Shown: one piece after another, positions 21,900-33,834 of the stretch | Position numbering within the stretch: the stretch's first letter is position 1 | Layout of the letters: each line of letters starts with the position of its first letter | Origin: Nymphaea colorata | Lineage: Eukaryota; Streptophyta; Magnoliopsida; Nymphaeales; Nymphaeaceae | Direction of reading: 5' to 3' | DNA length: 64,000 nucleotides | Assembly (NCBI RefSeq): GCF_008831285.2 | Contig: NC_045151.1 | Coordinates: 4,399,544 to 4,463,543 of the forward strand | The notes under the pieces: generated by a model | Database searches by the model: none | Seen by the model: only the letters and a program-made list of their open reading frames with translations | Told to the model about the DNA's origin: nothing | Made by a program: the position numbers and the translations under genes

Positions 21900-23652
21900 A
21901 TATTGATGATGACGAACCCGATAAAGTTGTAGAAGTGCCAATTGAAGAGGTCAACAATGATAATTCTACTAATATCATTCCTCCAAAAGAGATCTTAGTT
22001 TATAGAAGAAGAAATCCCCAAAATCAAGAAACTAATCAATCTCTTCCTAGGAGATCCCAAAGGCACACTAGACCTCCTCAAAGATTTATCTCTTATGAGT
22101 CTTTTTCCCCAAAATTTCGAGTTTGTATTATGGCTCATCACTCTTTTTATGAGCCATCTTCTTACCTTGAAGCTAAGGAAGATGCCAATTGGATTGAAGT
22201 CATGGATCTTGAACTTAAAGCTCTTGAAAGCAATGAGACTTGAGATATTGTGTCTCTACCAATGGGGAAAAAGACTATTGGTTGTAGATGGATCTATAAA
22301 ATCAAAAGTAGAAGTGATGGAACTTTAGAAAGATATAAGGCCAGACTTGTTGCCAAGGGATATGCTCAAGAATATGAGATTGATTATGAAGAAACCTTTG
22401 CTCTTGTTGCTCGCATGACTTCTGTTAGAACTCTTATTGTCATTGCTTCTGTTAAACATTGGACTATTTTTCAAATGGATGTTAAAAATGCTTTTCTAAA
22501 TGGTCACCTACAGGAAGAAGTTTTCATGAGTGCTCCTCCTAGTTTTGATCTACCTCAAAACAAAGTTTTACGACTTAAGAAAGCCCTTTATGGTTTGAAA
22601 CAAGCTCCCAAGGCCTGGTTTGACAAGTTTAGTAGTGTCATGTTTAATCAAGGTTTTCAATCTTGCTACTCTGATACTGCCATGTTTGTAAAAACTACCT
22701 CCGTAGGTGTAATTGTTTTATTATTGTATGTTGATGATATGGTTATTACTGAGAGTGATGATGAAGGGATTACAGAGGTAAAACATTTTCTTAACAAATG
22801 CTTTCAAATGACTGATTTGGGAAGACTAACTTATTTTCTTAGAATTGAAGTTGCTTATAGCAAACATGGTTACTTTCTTTCTCAAATGAAGTTTGCCAGT
22901 GAATTAGTTGACAGAACAGGTATCTCAGATGACAAAGCTGTGGATACTCTAGAAGCACTGGGAGTAAAAATGAAAATTGATGATAGAGAGATATTTGAGA
23001 ATCCCACTCCTTTTCGGCAAATAGTTGGCGCTCTCTCTTATCTCTCCATCACCAGACCTGACATTGCTCATGTCGTACATGTGATAAGCCAATTTCAACA
23101 AAGACCCACCTCAGTGCACATGGGAGCGGCAATGCGGATTGTCCGTTATGTGAAAAATACTATCAACAAAGGACTATTTTTGTCTTCCTCTTCTACATTA
23201 AAGTTAGTTGCTTATATAGATGCTGATTGGGGTGGAGATCCCAATAATAGGCACTCCACCACTGGTTTTTGTGTGTTTTTAGGTGATTCCTTAATTTTTT
23301 GGTGATGTAAGAAACAACATAAGGTGTCACTATCATCAACAGAAGCTGAGTATCGTGCGATGGCAACTACAACAATGGAGACAGTGTGGCTGAATGGGAA
23401 TTCATGTCAAGGATCCGGTCAAGCTTTGTTGTGACAACAAAAGTGTAATTTATATTGCTAGCAATCACACATTTCATGAAAGAACGAAGCATATAGAGAT
23501 GGACTGTCATTATGTTCATGAAGAATTCCTTCAAAAGAACATTGATCTCTCCTACGTCTCTTTTGAATATCAACTAGGCGACTTTTTCACAAAGGCTCTT
23601 GCCGCTGCCAGATTTAATTTTCTCCTTAGCAAACTTTCGGTTATCACACCAT
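21900..23652 (+). pseudogene. copia element 2 reverse transcriptase and RNase H
   Basis: An acidic linker and a basic RRSQRHTRPPQRF segment precede RT. After a TGA at 22241 the frame 22250-23305 covers RT with MDVKNAFLNGHLQEEVF, ALYGLKQAPKAWFDKF and the catalytic LLYVDDMVITES, then RNase H with AYIDADWGGDPNNRHSTTG, ending at a TGA (22303 region of the SLIFW motif, stop at 23303). The rest of RNase H continues as STEAEYRAMATTTME and, after a shift near 23395, to the final GDFFTKAL and LLSKLSV residues at 23652. Confidence 0.9.
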
Positions 23653-23666
23653 AAGTTTGAGGGGGG
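23651..23666 (+). promoter_or_regulatory. polypurine tract, element 2
   Basis: ATAAGTTTGAGGGGGG lies directly before the 3' LTR. Confidence 0.9.
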
Positions 23667-24163
23667 TGTTAGAATATTAGATTGTATGCATTCTAAATGT
23701 ATCTATATATATATATATTTATATATATATATTACATATATTAGTTATCTAATATATGTCTTATATGTATACATATATATATATGTTTTATATATATTTG
23801 GATATTAGGATACTTATGTAATTTTTTCCTTTTTTATGGATTTTTATTTTCCCCTTTTCCCCCCTTTTCTTTATCCTTATTCCCTAAAGGGAACTAGTCC
23901 CAACGGCTAGAATTCTAGCCGTTGGAACTAGTCCCAATGGTTGGCTCTCCTCTTTCTTTTGTTCTCTCCTCTATATATAGTGTAGGCTCCCCTCTCTTTA
24001 ACCTATGGCTTGTTAAGCCACTTCTTGTATTATTGTTGAAGATAAATACATGTTTTCTTTATCCTCTTGTTAGAAGACTGTTGTGTATTGCCTTGTTGAG
24101 TTAGTGGGAGATTCAAGAGTGATATTCTTGAAGTATTTGCCTAAGTTTTGGGCCTGATTTACA
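23667..24163 (+). repeat. 3' LTR, copia element 2
   Basis: Matches the 5' LTR with a shorter TA tract and a few substitutions. It ends TTTACA and is followed by the GTTAC target duplicate. Confidence 0.95.
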
Positions 24164-24168
24164 GTTAC

Positions 24169-24403
24169 CCTTGCTAGCATACCCGAGTAGTTAGGTGTCA
24201 TCATGCATTCCGTGCATCAATTTCGCTCCTTAGTTGATTCCCTTGCTGAAATCAATCTGTGGTGTTTCATTGAATTCTGATATAACTTTGTATCTTTTTG
24301 GTCCATTTTGGTATTTTTCTATGCATTAATTTGTATTTTATGAACATGAGTAATGAATATATTGTTTGCTAATTTAAAATCCTCCTAGTGCTACATAGTT
24401 ACC
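24169..24403 (+). repeat. host duplication carrying the empty site of element 1
   Basis: GCATACCCGAG, then TAGGTG, GCATTCCGTGCATCAATTT and so on to CTACATAGTTAC match the sequence that flanks element 1 (13157-13194 plus 18526-18721), without that element and with a single copy of the ATTCC target. This is the uninterrupted target in a duplicated copy. Confidence 0.9.
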
Positions 24404-24404
24404 C

Positions 24405-24570
24405 ATGTTTTCTGAAATTGCACTGCACTTGTACCAACACCCAGGTGATGCCACTCAAACAGCTCGTATTGATTTCCAAGAGCTAGAACAATTTAGTAGT
24501 TCCAGATTCACAGAAAAATATATGAATTTTGGAGTTTCAAACAGAAATTGGTTTCCTGATACTAAGGTTT
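24405..24570 (+). CDS. possible host exon, unknown family
   Basis: An open frame from ATG at 24405 reads MFSEIALHLYQHPGDATQTA, RIDFQELEQFSSSRFTEKY, MNFGVSNRNWFPDTK and then meets AAG/GTTTGT, a plausible donor. The composition looks like real protein (Trp, Tyr, Pro, balanced charges) and not like a random AT-rich frame. A second possible donor (CACCCAG/GTGATG) lies inside it. I do not recognise the family and found no neighbouring exon. It sits at the end of the duplicated host segment, so it may belong to the gene the duplication came from. Confidence 0.3.
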
Positions 24571-25380
24571 GTTAGATCATTGAAAAAAGTTGAAATGTTT
24601 GTTTTCCCTGCCACTTTTAAAGATGCAATATGTTGTTCGTAGGCCACATTTCATTACCAATCAATCATGAGTCTCTGGTACAGCGCATGGCCACATATTT
24701 ATGCATCATTCTACCAGTGGAGTTGTCGTTACTCTTCAAGAAGTCATTCTTCTAGGGATAACAATAGAGAGAACCCCATTGAATCCATAGAACTTCATAA
24801 AAATGGGCTTCTAGCCCTATTAATTGTAAAAGAACACCAGCATTGCTAACTTAAGGGAACTTATCAACCCGACATGAATATCTAGTTAGACAGCCTAATC
24901 TGAGAGGCCTGACACAGTGCCCACACCTGCCTCTACGACCGCCTGATGTCAACACCTTGAGCTTGTAAAGGATGACCATGGATTTTCTGAGTGCATGCTA
25001 TAGAAGCAAACACTAACCCCATACTTATAAGAGAGAAAACTACAAGCTCTTAAAACATGAATACAAGAAAAGGTAAACAGAAATTTATCCACCGGATATA
25101 ACTTAAAATCCCACCAACACTTACAAAAAAGGATGCAATCAGAGTTCACCAGTTCAGCAAGATCACTAATATTTCATTCCCAAATGAAATAACATGATCA
25201 GTTCTTGAGTAACATGGACCCTTCAAAAACGCTGACTTGGGTGTACATGTGACTCAGCTGTGGTTTGGGTGCAGCAAGTGGCATTTTGCATTGTTTTTCT
25301 TTGATTCCTTGATAGAATCACAGCTTGTTAACTTGTTAATTTTTTTTGTGACCCACACACTCACTCACAACACCCATGTT
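24571..25380. other. intergenic, no gene recognised
   Basis: AT-rich sequence with only short frames and no domain, repeat or RNA feature that I can support. Confidence 0.4.
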
Positions 25381-25384
25381 TTAT

Positions 25385-25504
25385 GAGAAATGCACATATT
25401 CACCCACAAGCACTCCCCACACCTGTGTGACACAGATCAGTGCTTGTTGGGCTAGTAAGCGCTGAACTAAGTAAAATCAGTACTTCAAATGCACATACTT
25501 ATAT

Positions 25505-25563
<59 letters not shown>

Positions 25564-25732
25564 CACAAAATCTCTCTCTATATATATGTGTGTGTGTGTG
25601 CACGCTCACTGCACCCATGTCTTATGAGAAATGCACATCTTCACCCACAAGCACATCCCACACTTGTGTGACACAGATCAGTGCTTGTTGGGCAAGTAAG
25701 CGCTGAACTATGTAAAATCGGTACTTCAAATG
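25385..25732 (+). repeat. 110-bp direct repeats flanking a (CA)n(TA)n microsatellite
   Basis: ATGAGAAATGCACATATTCA at 25385 and its near copy at 25626 each lead into about 105 bases ending TACTTCAAATGC. Between them lie (CA)n at 25505-25538, (TA)n at about 25540-25562, a short CTCT run and (TG)n at 25587-25600. The structure suggests slippage-associated duplication. Confidence 0.9.
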
Positions 25733-26840
25733 CGCCAAATATACTGGTCAGAGAGCAGGAAAGTCTTTCCTGCTGTTGGTTGCTTCCATTCTGAACAAGC
25801 AAATAGCTTGACAACTCAAAAAGGAAAAGGGTAACTAAATTTCAAAATCATTCTTCACAAGCTCAAAAGAAACTTATATAAAATTCACTAATTTAGTAAT
25901 TAGAAGACCAATTTGATAACATCTAATTGGAAGAAAACGTTAAATATACTTCAAAAAGAGCTCGAATAGAGAGCTCATGTGAAGGCACGAATCCCTAAAC
26001 AAGTTAACATAGAATCTATCCACTGAGAGACAGGAAATTGCACTTTAAAGTGAGGAAAGTGGGGAAAGAAGGGAAGCCATGAATGTGCGACTAAATGTGT
26101 TCACTGACTGCATGTGTTGCACTTTATACAAGATCCAACATGCATAATTCAATGTGCATGCACAACTAGAAATGCCACTAACCTTTAGAAAACAAAAAAG
26201 ATCATGCTTGAACTTAACATGCTATAAGATCAGCAAGGGCCAAAAGGAACTGAAAACTAAGGAACAAATTGATATCAGAATTATAGGGAAAATTTAAGCA
26301 TGTAAACACAACTCTAATCATGCTTCCTTAGAGATTATATATTAAATGTCAAAGTCATTGGGACTAAACTTGAAAGGTAGATTATCCTTAATTCAATTCA
26401 AACCAGATTGTTAAATAGACAAAACCCTACTAGGCTACCACTACAACTTTTCAACCTTCACCTTATCAAAAAGAGCATATTGAAATATGGTAGCATACAC
26501 CTACTACATGCACAATCAGTTAAAAAACCACCGATGTTGCCTAGCAAGACAAGATCCTTCAAAGGAAAAAAGTCTGTTATGAGGCATCAATAACGCTACA
26601 AAATGAAGAAAAAGGTGCTTTCCTCTAACAACTGCAAGCATCATTTTTTTTACCACTACAGAAAAACTAATTAATGCTATGCAACTAACACAGTGATTAG
26701 AATTCCTCACTCTAATTCTTGCAAGAAAAGCACCAGAAAATAAGAATGAAGGGAAAACAAGGAAAAAAAAAGGGAACTCAGTAACAATAGAAAATTATGG
26801 CTTTATTAATATGTAATTATAAACAAATGATTAAGGCCCT
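25733..26840. other. intergenic, no gene recognised
   Basis: AT-rich DNA with only shadow-sized frames. I see no feature in it. Confidence 0.4.
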
Positions 26841-26841
26841 T

Positions 26842-27540
26842 TTTGTAAATCAGGCCCAAACAAGGCAAATACTTCAAAAATATCACTCTTGAATCTCCCA
26901 CTAACTCAACAAAACAATACACAAGAGTCCTCTAACAAGAGGCTAAAGAAAACATGTATTGATCTTCAACAATAATACAAGATGTAGCTTAACAAGCCAT
27001 CACCTAAAAAGAGGGGAATGCACAGAAGCAATGGCAATAAGAGTTCTAACAGAAGTCATGCGAGCAATAGGAGGAAAGGTTTCTTCATAATCAATCTCAT
27101 ATTCTTGAGCATATCCCTTGGCAACAAGTCTGACCTTATATCTTTCTATGGTTTCATCACTTCTAGTTTTGATTTTATAGATCCATCTACAACCAATAGT
27201 CTTTTCTCCCGTTGAGATTCATGGCTTCAATCCAATTGAGATCTTCCTTAGCTTCAAGGTAAGAAGATGGCTCATAAAAAGAAAAAGACTCATAAGAGAT
27301 AAATCTTTGAGGAGGACTGATGTGCCTTTGGGATCTCCTAGGAAGAAAAAGACTCATAAGAGATAAATCTTTGAGGAGGCCTGATGTGCCTTTGGGATCT
27401 CCTAGGAAGAGATTGATTAGTGTCTTGATTTTGGAGATCTCTTCTTCTATAAACTAAATCTCTTTTGGAGGAATGGTATGAGTAGGATTATCATTGTTGA
27501 CTTCTTCAATTGGCACTTCTTCAAGCTTTTAGAAAGACAT
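26842..27540 (-). mobile_element. antisense fragment of copia element 2 family
   Basis: 26845-27019 is the reverse complement of the 3' half of the element-2 LTR (GTAAATCAGGCCCAAAC matches the LTR end GGGCATGATTTAC). 27025-27470 is the reverse complement of the RT start and linker of element 2, including the IGCRWIYK and QRHTRPPQRF regions. The internal body between LTR and RT is missing, so it is a deleted copy. A 62-base piece beginning AAAAAGACTCATAAGAGATA is duplicated in tandem at about 27283 and 27347. Confidence 0.85.
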
Positions 27541-29975
27541 AAAAGACATCCCCATCTTCTCTCCAACTTGTGGCATTGTTTATTTGTGTTTATGAAGAGA
27601 GACAGGGGGAGGGAGATGCTATCTGCAGATAAATAGTCCGACATCAAGGAAGAAAAGTAGTTGTGGGGGTCTTGTAAGAGGAGCTCCAATCTGCCCAGTA
27701 GTCGAGGACACTGGGCACTTGAGGCAAATATTCCACCCAAGTATTTCTTGCTTCTTTAGCTAGTTTTATCCAGTCAGTGGCCTCTTTGTTAGTATCAGTT
27801 GTTCCACGTCAAAACTAAAACTTAAATTTGTGTGAAACCAGCAAGAAATCCGAGCATGCATGTCTACCTTCTCTAGAGTCCCTCACCATCATGCCGTAAG
27901 GCAGCTCATTCATTCTGCTATGGAGACAGATCATATCTGCCAACGTTATTTTTGCATGTCACGGGGTTTCACATCCATTGCAATCTGGTATCCATCGGAC
28001 CCAGTTACAAAACTGTACCAAATCCGAATTGAATTAAGAATCAGAATTGTTTGACTTCTTCACCTTTTGGAGTTTTCTTTTAAGAACTCTCTTCTTTTTT
28101 TGACATCTCATTTTGGGTTCCAAAGAACACAGTGTTCATATTTGAAACACCCTTTAAAGTGTGCGTAAATTTTTGTTGCTATTCTTCTTGTACACTTCGA
28201 GGCCTCCTCCCTGGCACGATTCTATTGGAAGTTCATAACTTTTTTCATGTATATCTTTGGATCAATGCCTTTAAAGCAAAATTATTGGAATCAAAGTTAA
28301 CCTATCCAACCCAAATCGCTGTTAAGCCAAATTTTTGGCTGAGCTGGAGGTTAATAACCACACTAACTAGAAAGGACCCAAGGGCCCCTCATACCTTTCA
28401 GCTTAAGTGTCGCAAACTCACATTTAATTGTTAATATATGTTTTTGGTATTATCATTTTAAAAAAGGTAACTTTTATATAGTGTTTTGCCGATTCACAGT
28501 TGAATCAATTGAATTGTTAAAATAGCCAATTTTACTGAATTGACCAGCTTGATTGATTTGATTCCATGTAAGTATGTTTTTTGCAATAGCAGTATTTAAA
28601 AAAATATAAACTAAACCCTCACAAGATGGTTTCCACAACCATAAATGTTTACTACCCATGAATGTTTTTTTAGAAAATCATCAGACAACGTAAAGATACA
28701 AGCCTAACCGACATTTCATCCAATTATATTAAACAAGAGCTAATAAAAATCTAATTTCCAAAAGAGTTAATTTTCCTTAATATTTCTGGAACTTACAATA
28801 ATTTAGTTAACATCTGTTTAAAAAATTGGTTGTATTTGGTTTTATAAAATGTCGCTCTCGCAATTCTGGATTTGATTTCAATTTAATAAATGTTCAATCA
28901 ATTTGGATAAGGGTTTAGGTTCAATTTCAGAGAAATATCCTTGTATATTTAATATGCAAACAATTTGAAAGATGGCCAGTCCTTCATATGTCAAAATATG
29001 GACAGAATTTGATTGCATAATTAAAGGATGGATTCAGACTTGGCTCATGTCAAAATGAAAATTAGATATCGGATCAGATCTGGACTATAAATTCAAAAAT
29101 TTGATTCACGCAAACTTTTCTTTCATTAACATTCAAATCTTAAATCAAATTTAAATATGTGAACTTCTGATATATAGAATAGGGTAATGCCATACATTCA
29201 GTTTGAATCTGATCCGATGGGGTATCATTCTTTCGCCGGCCATGCGCCAAAGGTTGGGGAGAGAATGGAACTGCTTTTAAAAAGATACAAATGGCACCAC
29301 ATGTTCTCTTCAATTTGTCGCATTGACAATTTATCCTTGTGAAGAGAGAGAGGGAGAAAAGGGGGGGGGGAGAAACCCCTTGTTTTCATGGTTTTACCAT
29401 AGAATTTGTTCTCATTGGTGTGCAACTCTGTGATTAAGTGGAAATTTTTAAGTTGTTTGTTCATTTTACAGCACTAAAAAAAGTATCTTGGCACTACAGG
29501 ACAATCATACCCCAGTTTCTATCACAAGTAAACCAATTTTCCTTTCAACTCGAGGTAACAAGTTTTTCTTTGGTGTCGTACACGAATTAAACGAGTTGAT
29601 GTGAACAAGTTTTAAAAAACAAGTTACGCCATAAACGATTTAAGCAAGTTAATGGAGTCGAGCTCGAGCTTGATGTTGTATAATCAAGTCGAGCTCAAGA
29701 GGGACCAGCTTGGGCTCGACGCATGTGCAGCCCTACTTGGTGATGCAACGTCGTTGCTACGAGTTTAGGCATCCCAAACATTTTTATTAACAATATAACA
29801 GATAACAAAATACAAGATACCTGCGCTAGAACAAACCAAAAAAGAAGAGAGACATAAACCTCAAATACAAAGATAGAAACTACAACTAACGATTAAGAAG
29901 ATAGGCATAAAACCAACCTCACTGTACAAAAGGATTACAGCCTCGTTGCAATTGATTGTTGACAGCAAATACATC
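27541..29975. other. intergenic, no gene recognised
   Basis: AT-rich sequence with several short frames, a G-run at about 29362-29371 and no recognisable coding, RNA or repeat feature. Confidence 0.4.
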
Positions 29976-29979
29976 ATTT

Positions 29980-31770
29980 ACAAAAAGCCATTTTCTGCAC
30001 ACCATTTCACCACATACAGATCAACCGCAAAACCATGTAGTAAGGAGGAAAGATCACCTGTTGATGTTCCGTAAGGAGGAAAGATCACCTGTTGATGTTC
30101 CCACTTTAAATCGGCTATCATGTCCTTTAAATCATTGCAGACTCTCCATTCGAGACCACTCAGAATCAAATTGGCATGATGCAAAATAGAATTTCTTTGT
30201 TTCCTTATGTTCCAAAAGAGTACATGTAAGCATAAACATAGTGTATTGTAACCCATTTATTTGAAAGACCATTTGAACCACCATGAGATAACTTCTTGAA
30301 TAGAGTTATGCACTTCTAAACATGACCCCTCCCCCCGCATATTTTGGGAACAATATGATACTAATATTTTTAATTTTTTTTTAATTTGGGCTATGTAAAA
30401 GTTTTGAAAAATATTGTTCAGTACTTATATATTTTTTGCAAATACTATTCTACCCTTCCCAAAAAAATTGCTGGCTTCACACTTGTATCTAGGGTCTTCT
30501 GTTTTTTATTTCAAGTCCATTTCATCTCAAGTTAATGAAATTATGAGTACCCCATTCCTCACACGAAATTTTCACCTTTTTTGCAACCCAAACACCGCTA
30601 AATTAAGTAACAAACCTCTTCTCATCCCCAAAAGGCAGCTTTTCCATATCCAAGAAAAATAGGCATTACTTTACAATGTTCACAAGCTCCCATTCAAGTA
30701 TTGGTGTGACCAAAATAGTACATAAGGAGTTGGTGATGTCAAGAAGGCCAAGACCACCTTCTTGTATCGGAGCAAGCAGACTTCCAACTAATTAAGTGAC
30801 GTTTCCTAATATGATGAGAATCCCCCCAAATAAAATGACAATTTCTTCTCTACAAAGTTCAGTACAAGAAGTGGAAGTCTAAATGCTCTCACCCAATAAC
30901 CAACCACTTGCTGCAGAACATGCTTCTCATATAAGTAAGTGGATGGTCCACCGTTCTACAAAGATTCTCACATAAGTCAGGGGTGAGAGTACCAACAAAT
31001 AATGGAACCCAAATAATTAAGGGGAAGTTTAGACAACTGTCAATGAAATCAGTTTGCAATCACCATTTTGTTGTCAAAAACATTAAAATGAATGCAAAAA
31101 TGAAATGAATTTATAGTCAAACCTGGTTTGGAAGTGAAATCAGGTAAAGCTGTGTTTAAACAAGAAGTGGATTTTCACAACAGCCCAAAAAAATAAAAGG
31201 ATGTCATTTGCAGAGAAGAAGCGCCCCAAGTAAGAAGTAAATTGAGAAAGTCATTTTAGGGGCTTGCTGCCCTGTAAAACTCACCATTGGAGGTTTTCAG
31301 ATATAACTTCCACAACACAACAATAGTAAACAAAAGTGGAGAGAGAGGGTGCATTTGTCATCGGCCTCCATAGCAACCAAAAGTGGTTCCCTCCCTTTTT
31401 AAAGGTGACAACTAAGGAAGCAGTAGAAACATAAGTCATAATTTTCCTCATCCTATCTTCATAGGATCCCAAAAAAGAAAGACCAAAGTGCCGGAAAGAC
31501 CATCTCACTTTGCCATAAACTTTTAGAATATTTAATTTGAGGAGAAAAAATTGTTCTATATGCCCTTATCCAAGCTGTTGACTGCTTCAAGTGCAAGGTG
31601 CATGGTTGGTGAATAAATCTACTGGAGAGATCAGATGCCCTTGTTCTGAGCCAATAATTGTGCTAAGACAATCTTCATTCTCTCAGCCGTCAACTTAGCA
31701 ACTAGTTTATAGATCAAATTGCATAATGATGTAGGTCAAGACTTTTATATCCTTAATGACATGAAATTAA
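29980..31770 (-). mobile_element. decayed non-LTR (LINE-type) retrotransposon, antisense
   Basis: On the minus strand, fragments follow plant LINE reverse-transcriptase order. Near 31725-31620 is NLIYKLVAKLTAERMKIVL and LAQLLAQNKG (the YK-AK-L-RMK-VL block before the core). At 31508-31281 is FGLS-RKIMTYVSTASLVV and then a degraded catalytic region. Near 30780-30690 is a GGLGLLDITN motif. The 3' zinc-ribbon-like tail (VLFWNIRKQRNSILH) is at 30256-29978. Stops and shifts are abundant, so it is dead. A 31-base tandem duplication (GTAAGGAGGAAAGATCACCT) at 30041 and 30072 interrupts the tail. Boundaries and poly(A) end are not certain. Confidence 0.6.
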
Positions 31771-33575
31771 AAATCAATATCATATGTGTTGCATTTACCC
31801 ACCTTACAAGCTTGTTTGTGATGAAGAAATTTCTCACCCCTAGTGCTGCATATTTTGCATCCCAAAATTTCTTTTGGTTCAACAATGGGAATTTGTTCTG
31901 CAAAGTGGAAAAGGGTCTACCGGCCATCAGTATGAGGCTTAGTTTTTTCTGGAGCGTTGTTCATTCTTGGTGCATTTCCACATTCATTTAAGCATTATTC
32001 TCCACTTAAATGCAGTGTGGGGCATGGTAAATATTTTATATTGTTTTAGAAATTTTAAATTTTATAAAGTAAAAAATGATGTAAGAGCCAATCCCTAAAA
32101 TAAGAAAACTGTTTGTGAGGCATTGCAAAAGAGAGTTCTATAATTTTTTTTATAAAATGGTAGGAGATATGTTTTAGAAGAAATAATCTTAACTAATGAA
32201 TCGTTTGATTTGGAAAAATCATTTAAATAAAAAATCAAGTCAGTTTTTGAAAAAAGTGCTTTAATAAAATTTTATAAATTTTTTTTGATGAATGATCATT
32301 TGTAACATAAAGAAAGTTAGTAGCAATCTTCCAGAACACATTAATCTCAAGGTTTTAGCCTAACTCAGTTACCACATTATTAGGGCTCGATCTTATTTTG
32401 CTTAGGTTTTTTAAAGGAGTGGCTGTAGGTATCCGTGAATCCTATAAATGCATAGTGAATATGCATGTTAAATGAAAAAAAAAAGAGTTCTCTATGCTTG
32501 AAAAGAAAATAAGATAAGTCATTCATACCACAACATACATATAAAATCGAAAATGGGTATGCTATCAAGTCAAGTGTAGTATGATAACCATCATGGGTAC
32601 TGCACCTTAATATTGGCCTTGGTGAAGTTGACAGATTTTGGGCGATGCAAGATGAGACTATATATATATATAAAGAGAGAGAGGGAGAGAGAGAGAGAGA
32701 AATCGAAGAGAGAAAGATAAAAGAAAAAAAAAAGAAAAAAGTGATAAAAAGAGAAGTAATAAAAGAAAGAAAAAGAGAGAAAGAGATTTTAAAAAACGGA
32801 GAGAGAGAACTGAAGAGAGATAAAAAAAGTGAAAAAGAAAATTTTTAGAAAGAGATAGAGAAAGAGAGTGCTAAAATGAGAGAGAGAAATAGAAGAGAGA
32901 GAAACCTGAGAGAGAAATAGAGAAATTAAAAGAGAGATTTTAAGTTCAAAATTCTCTTTCATGGATGGAAACTAGGATTAACAAGTTAGGCCTCCTAGTG
33001 CTCTTCTGTGCTGAGCATGGCAGCGGCCTCTTGGCGGGAGCACTCTGCTAAACACCGAATGCTCTCTCCCAGTAGCATGCTGGTTACTTTCCAATCTGGC
33101 CCGGGGGAGTTAAATGCCTCCTCATTGGCTTGAATTTGATTGAGTCAATGAGGTGGGTATTTGGTCCTGCCACCCTAAGTAGGCCCCACACAAGTCCCAG
33201 CCGCATGGTTAAAATTAAAAAGAAAAGAGAAAAAGTGAAAATTTCATATTTTTCTAAGGGCAAAATGACCTTTTTGTAAAATGAATTTGGATCCGGTTTT
33301 GACAATTTTGGGTCCGCTTGAATCTGAATCAATTTTCCCCGAACCTGGAAGGGTCCAGGTTGATGTCAAATGCCCGAATTGTGGATTGAATTTGTGTTTT
33401 CAGTCCAGTTTTAGATTTTATAAAGCGAAATTGAGACAGAAGGTGAGGGGAGTTTGTGTGCGTGCTCGGGGATCCAACTTGATATATGATGCTAGAGGTT
33501 GGTTCTCGGGCTTGTTTTTTCATATTTGGATAAAAAATTTGGGTTGGATCTAGGTTATGCTTTGCGCATTGAATT
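31771..33575. other. intergenic with a GA-rich tract
   Basis: No gene recognised. A purine-rich stretch of GAGAGA/GAAAGA words spans about 32672-32940 and produces an artefactual Glu/Lys/Arg frame. Confidence 0.5.
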
Positions 33576-33577
33576 TG

Positions 33578-33579
<2 letters not shown>

Positions 33580-33634
<55 letters not shown>
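33580..33634. repeat. (TA)n microsatellite
   Basis: Uninterrupted alternating TA of about 54 bases. Confidence 0.95.
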
Positions 33635-33639
<5 letters not shown>

Positions 33640-33834
33640 CTGGATTGTGAACTGGATTTTTACTCTATTTTTGGATCTTGGATTTATCTAAAAAAATATA
33701 GTCTCATGCTAGAATGTAAAAGTCAATTGAAAAGTTACATACTAAACAAGAGCTAATATAGCCATTTTTTTAGATTTTATCTAAAGTTATAGTAAAGAAA
33801 ACACATGAAAAGTTACACTGAACACTGGATTTAT

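Larger units (their letters stand above)
18722..24163 (+). mobile_element. complete Ty1/copia LTR retrotransposon 2
   Basis: A 5.4 kb element with TGTTAGAATAT...TTTACA LTRs, tRNA-Met primer site, copia-order domains, polypurine tract and a GTTAC target duplication (18717-18721 and 24164-24168). The coding region is much better preserved than in element 1, with two open frames of about 350 codons (20631-21680 and 22250-23305). It still has a few stops and shifts. The LTRs differ mainly in length of the TA microsatellite and by scattered substitutions. It inserted at the boundary of a small host duplication. An antisense fragment of the same family lies at 26.8-27.5 kb. Confidence 0.95.

Noticed and set aside
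32645-32848. Charged Lys/Glu/Arg protein at the GA-rich tract
   Set aside because: The frame is produced by GAGA/GAAA low-complexity DNA.
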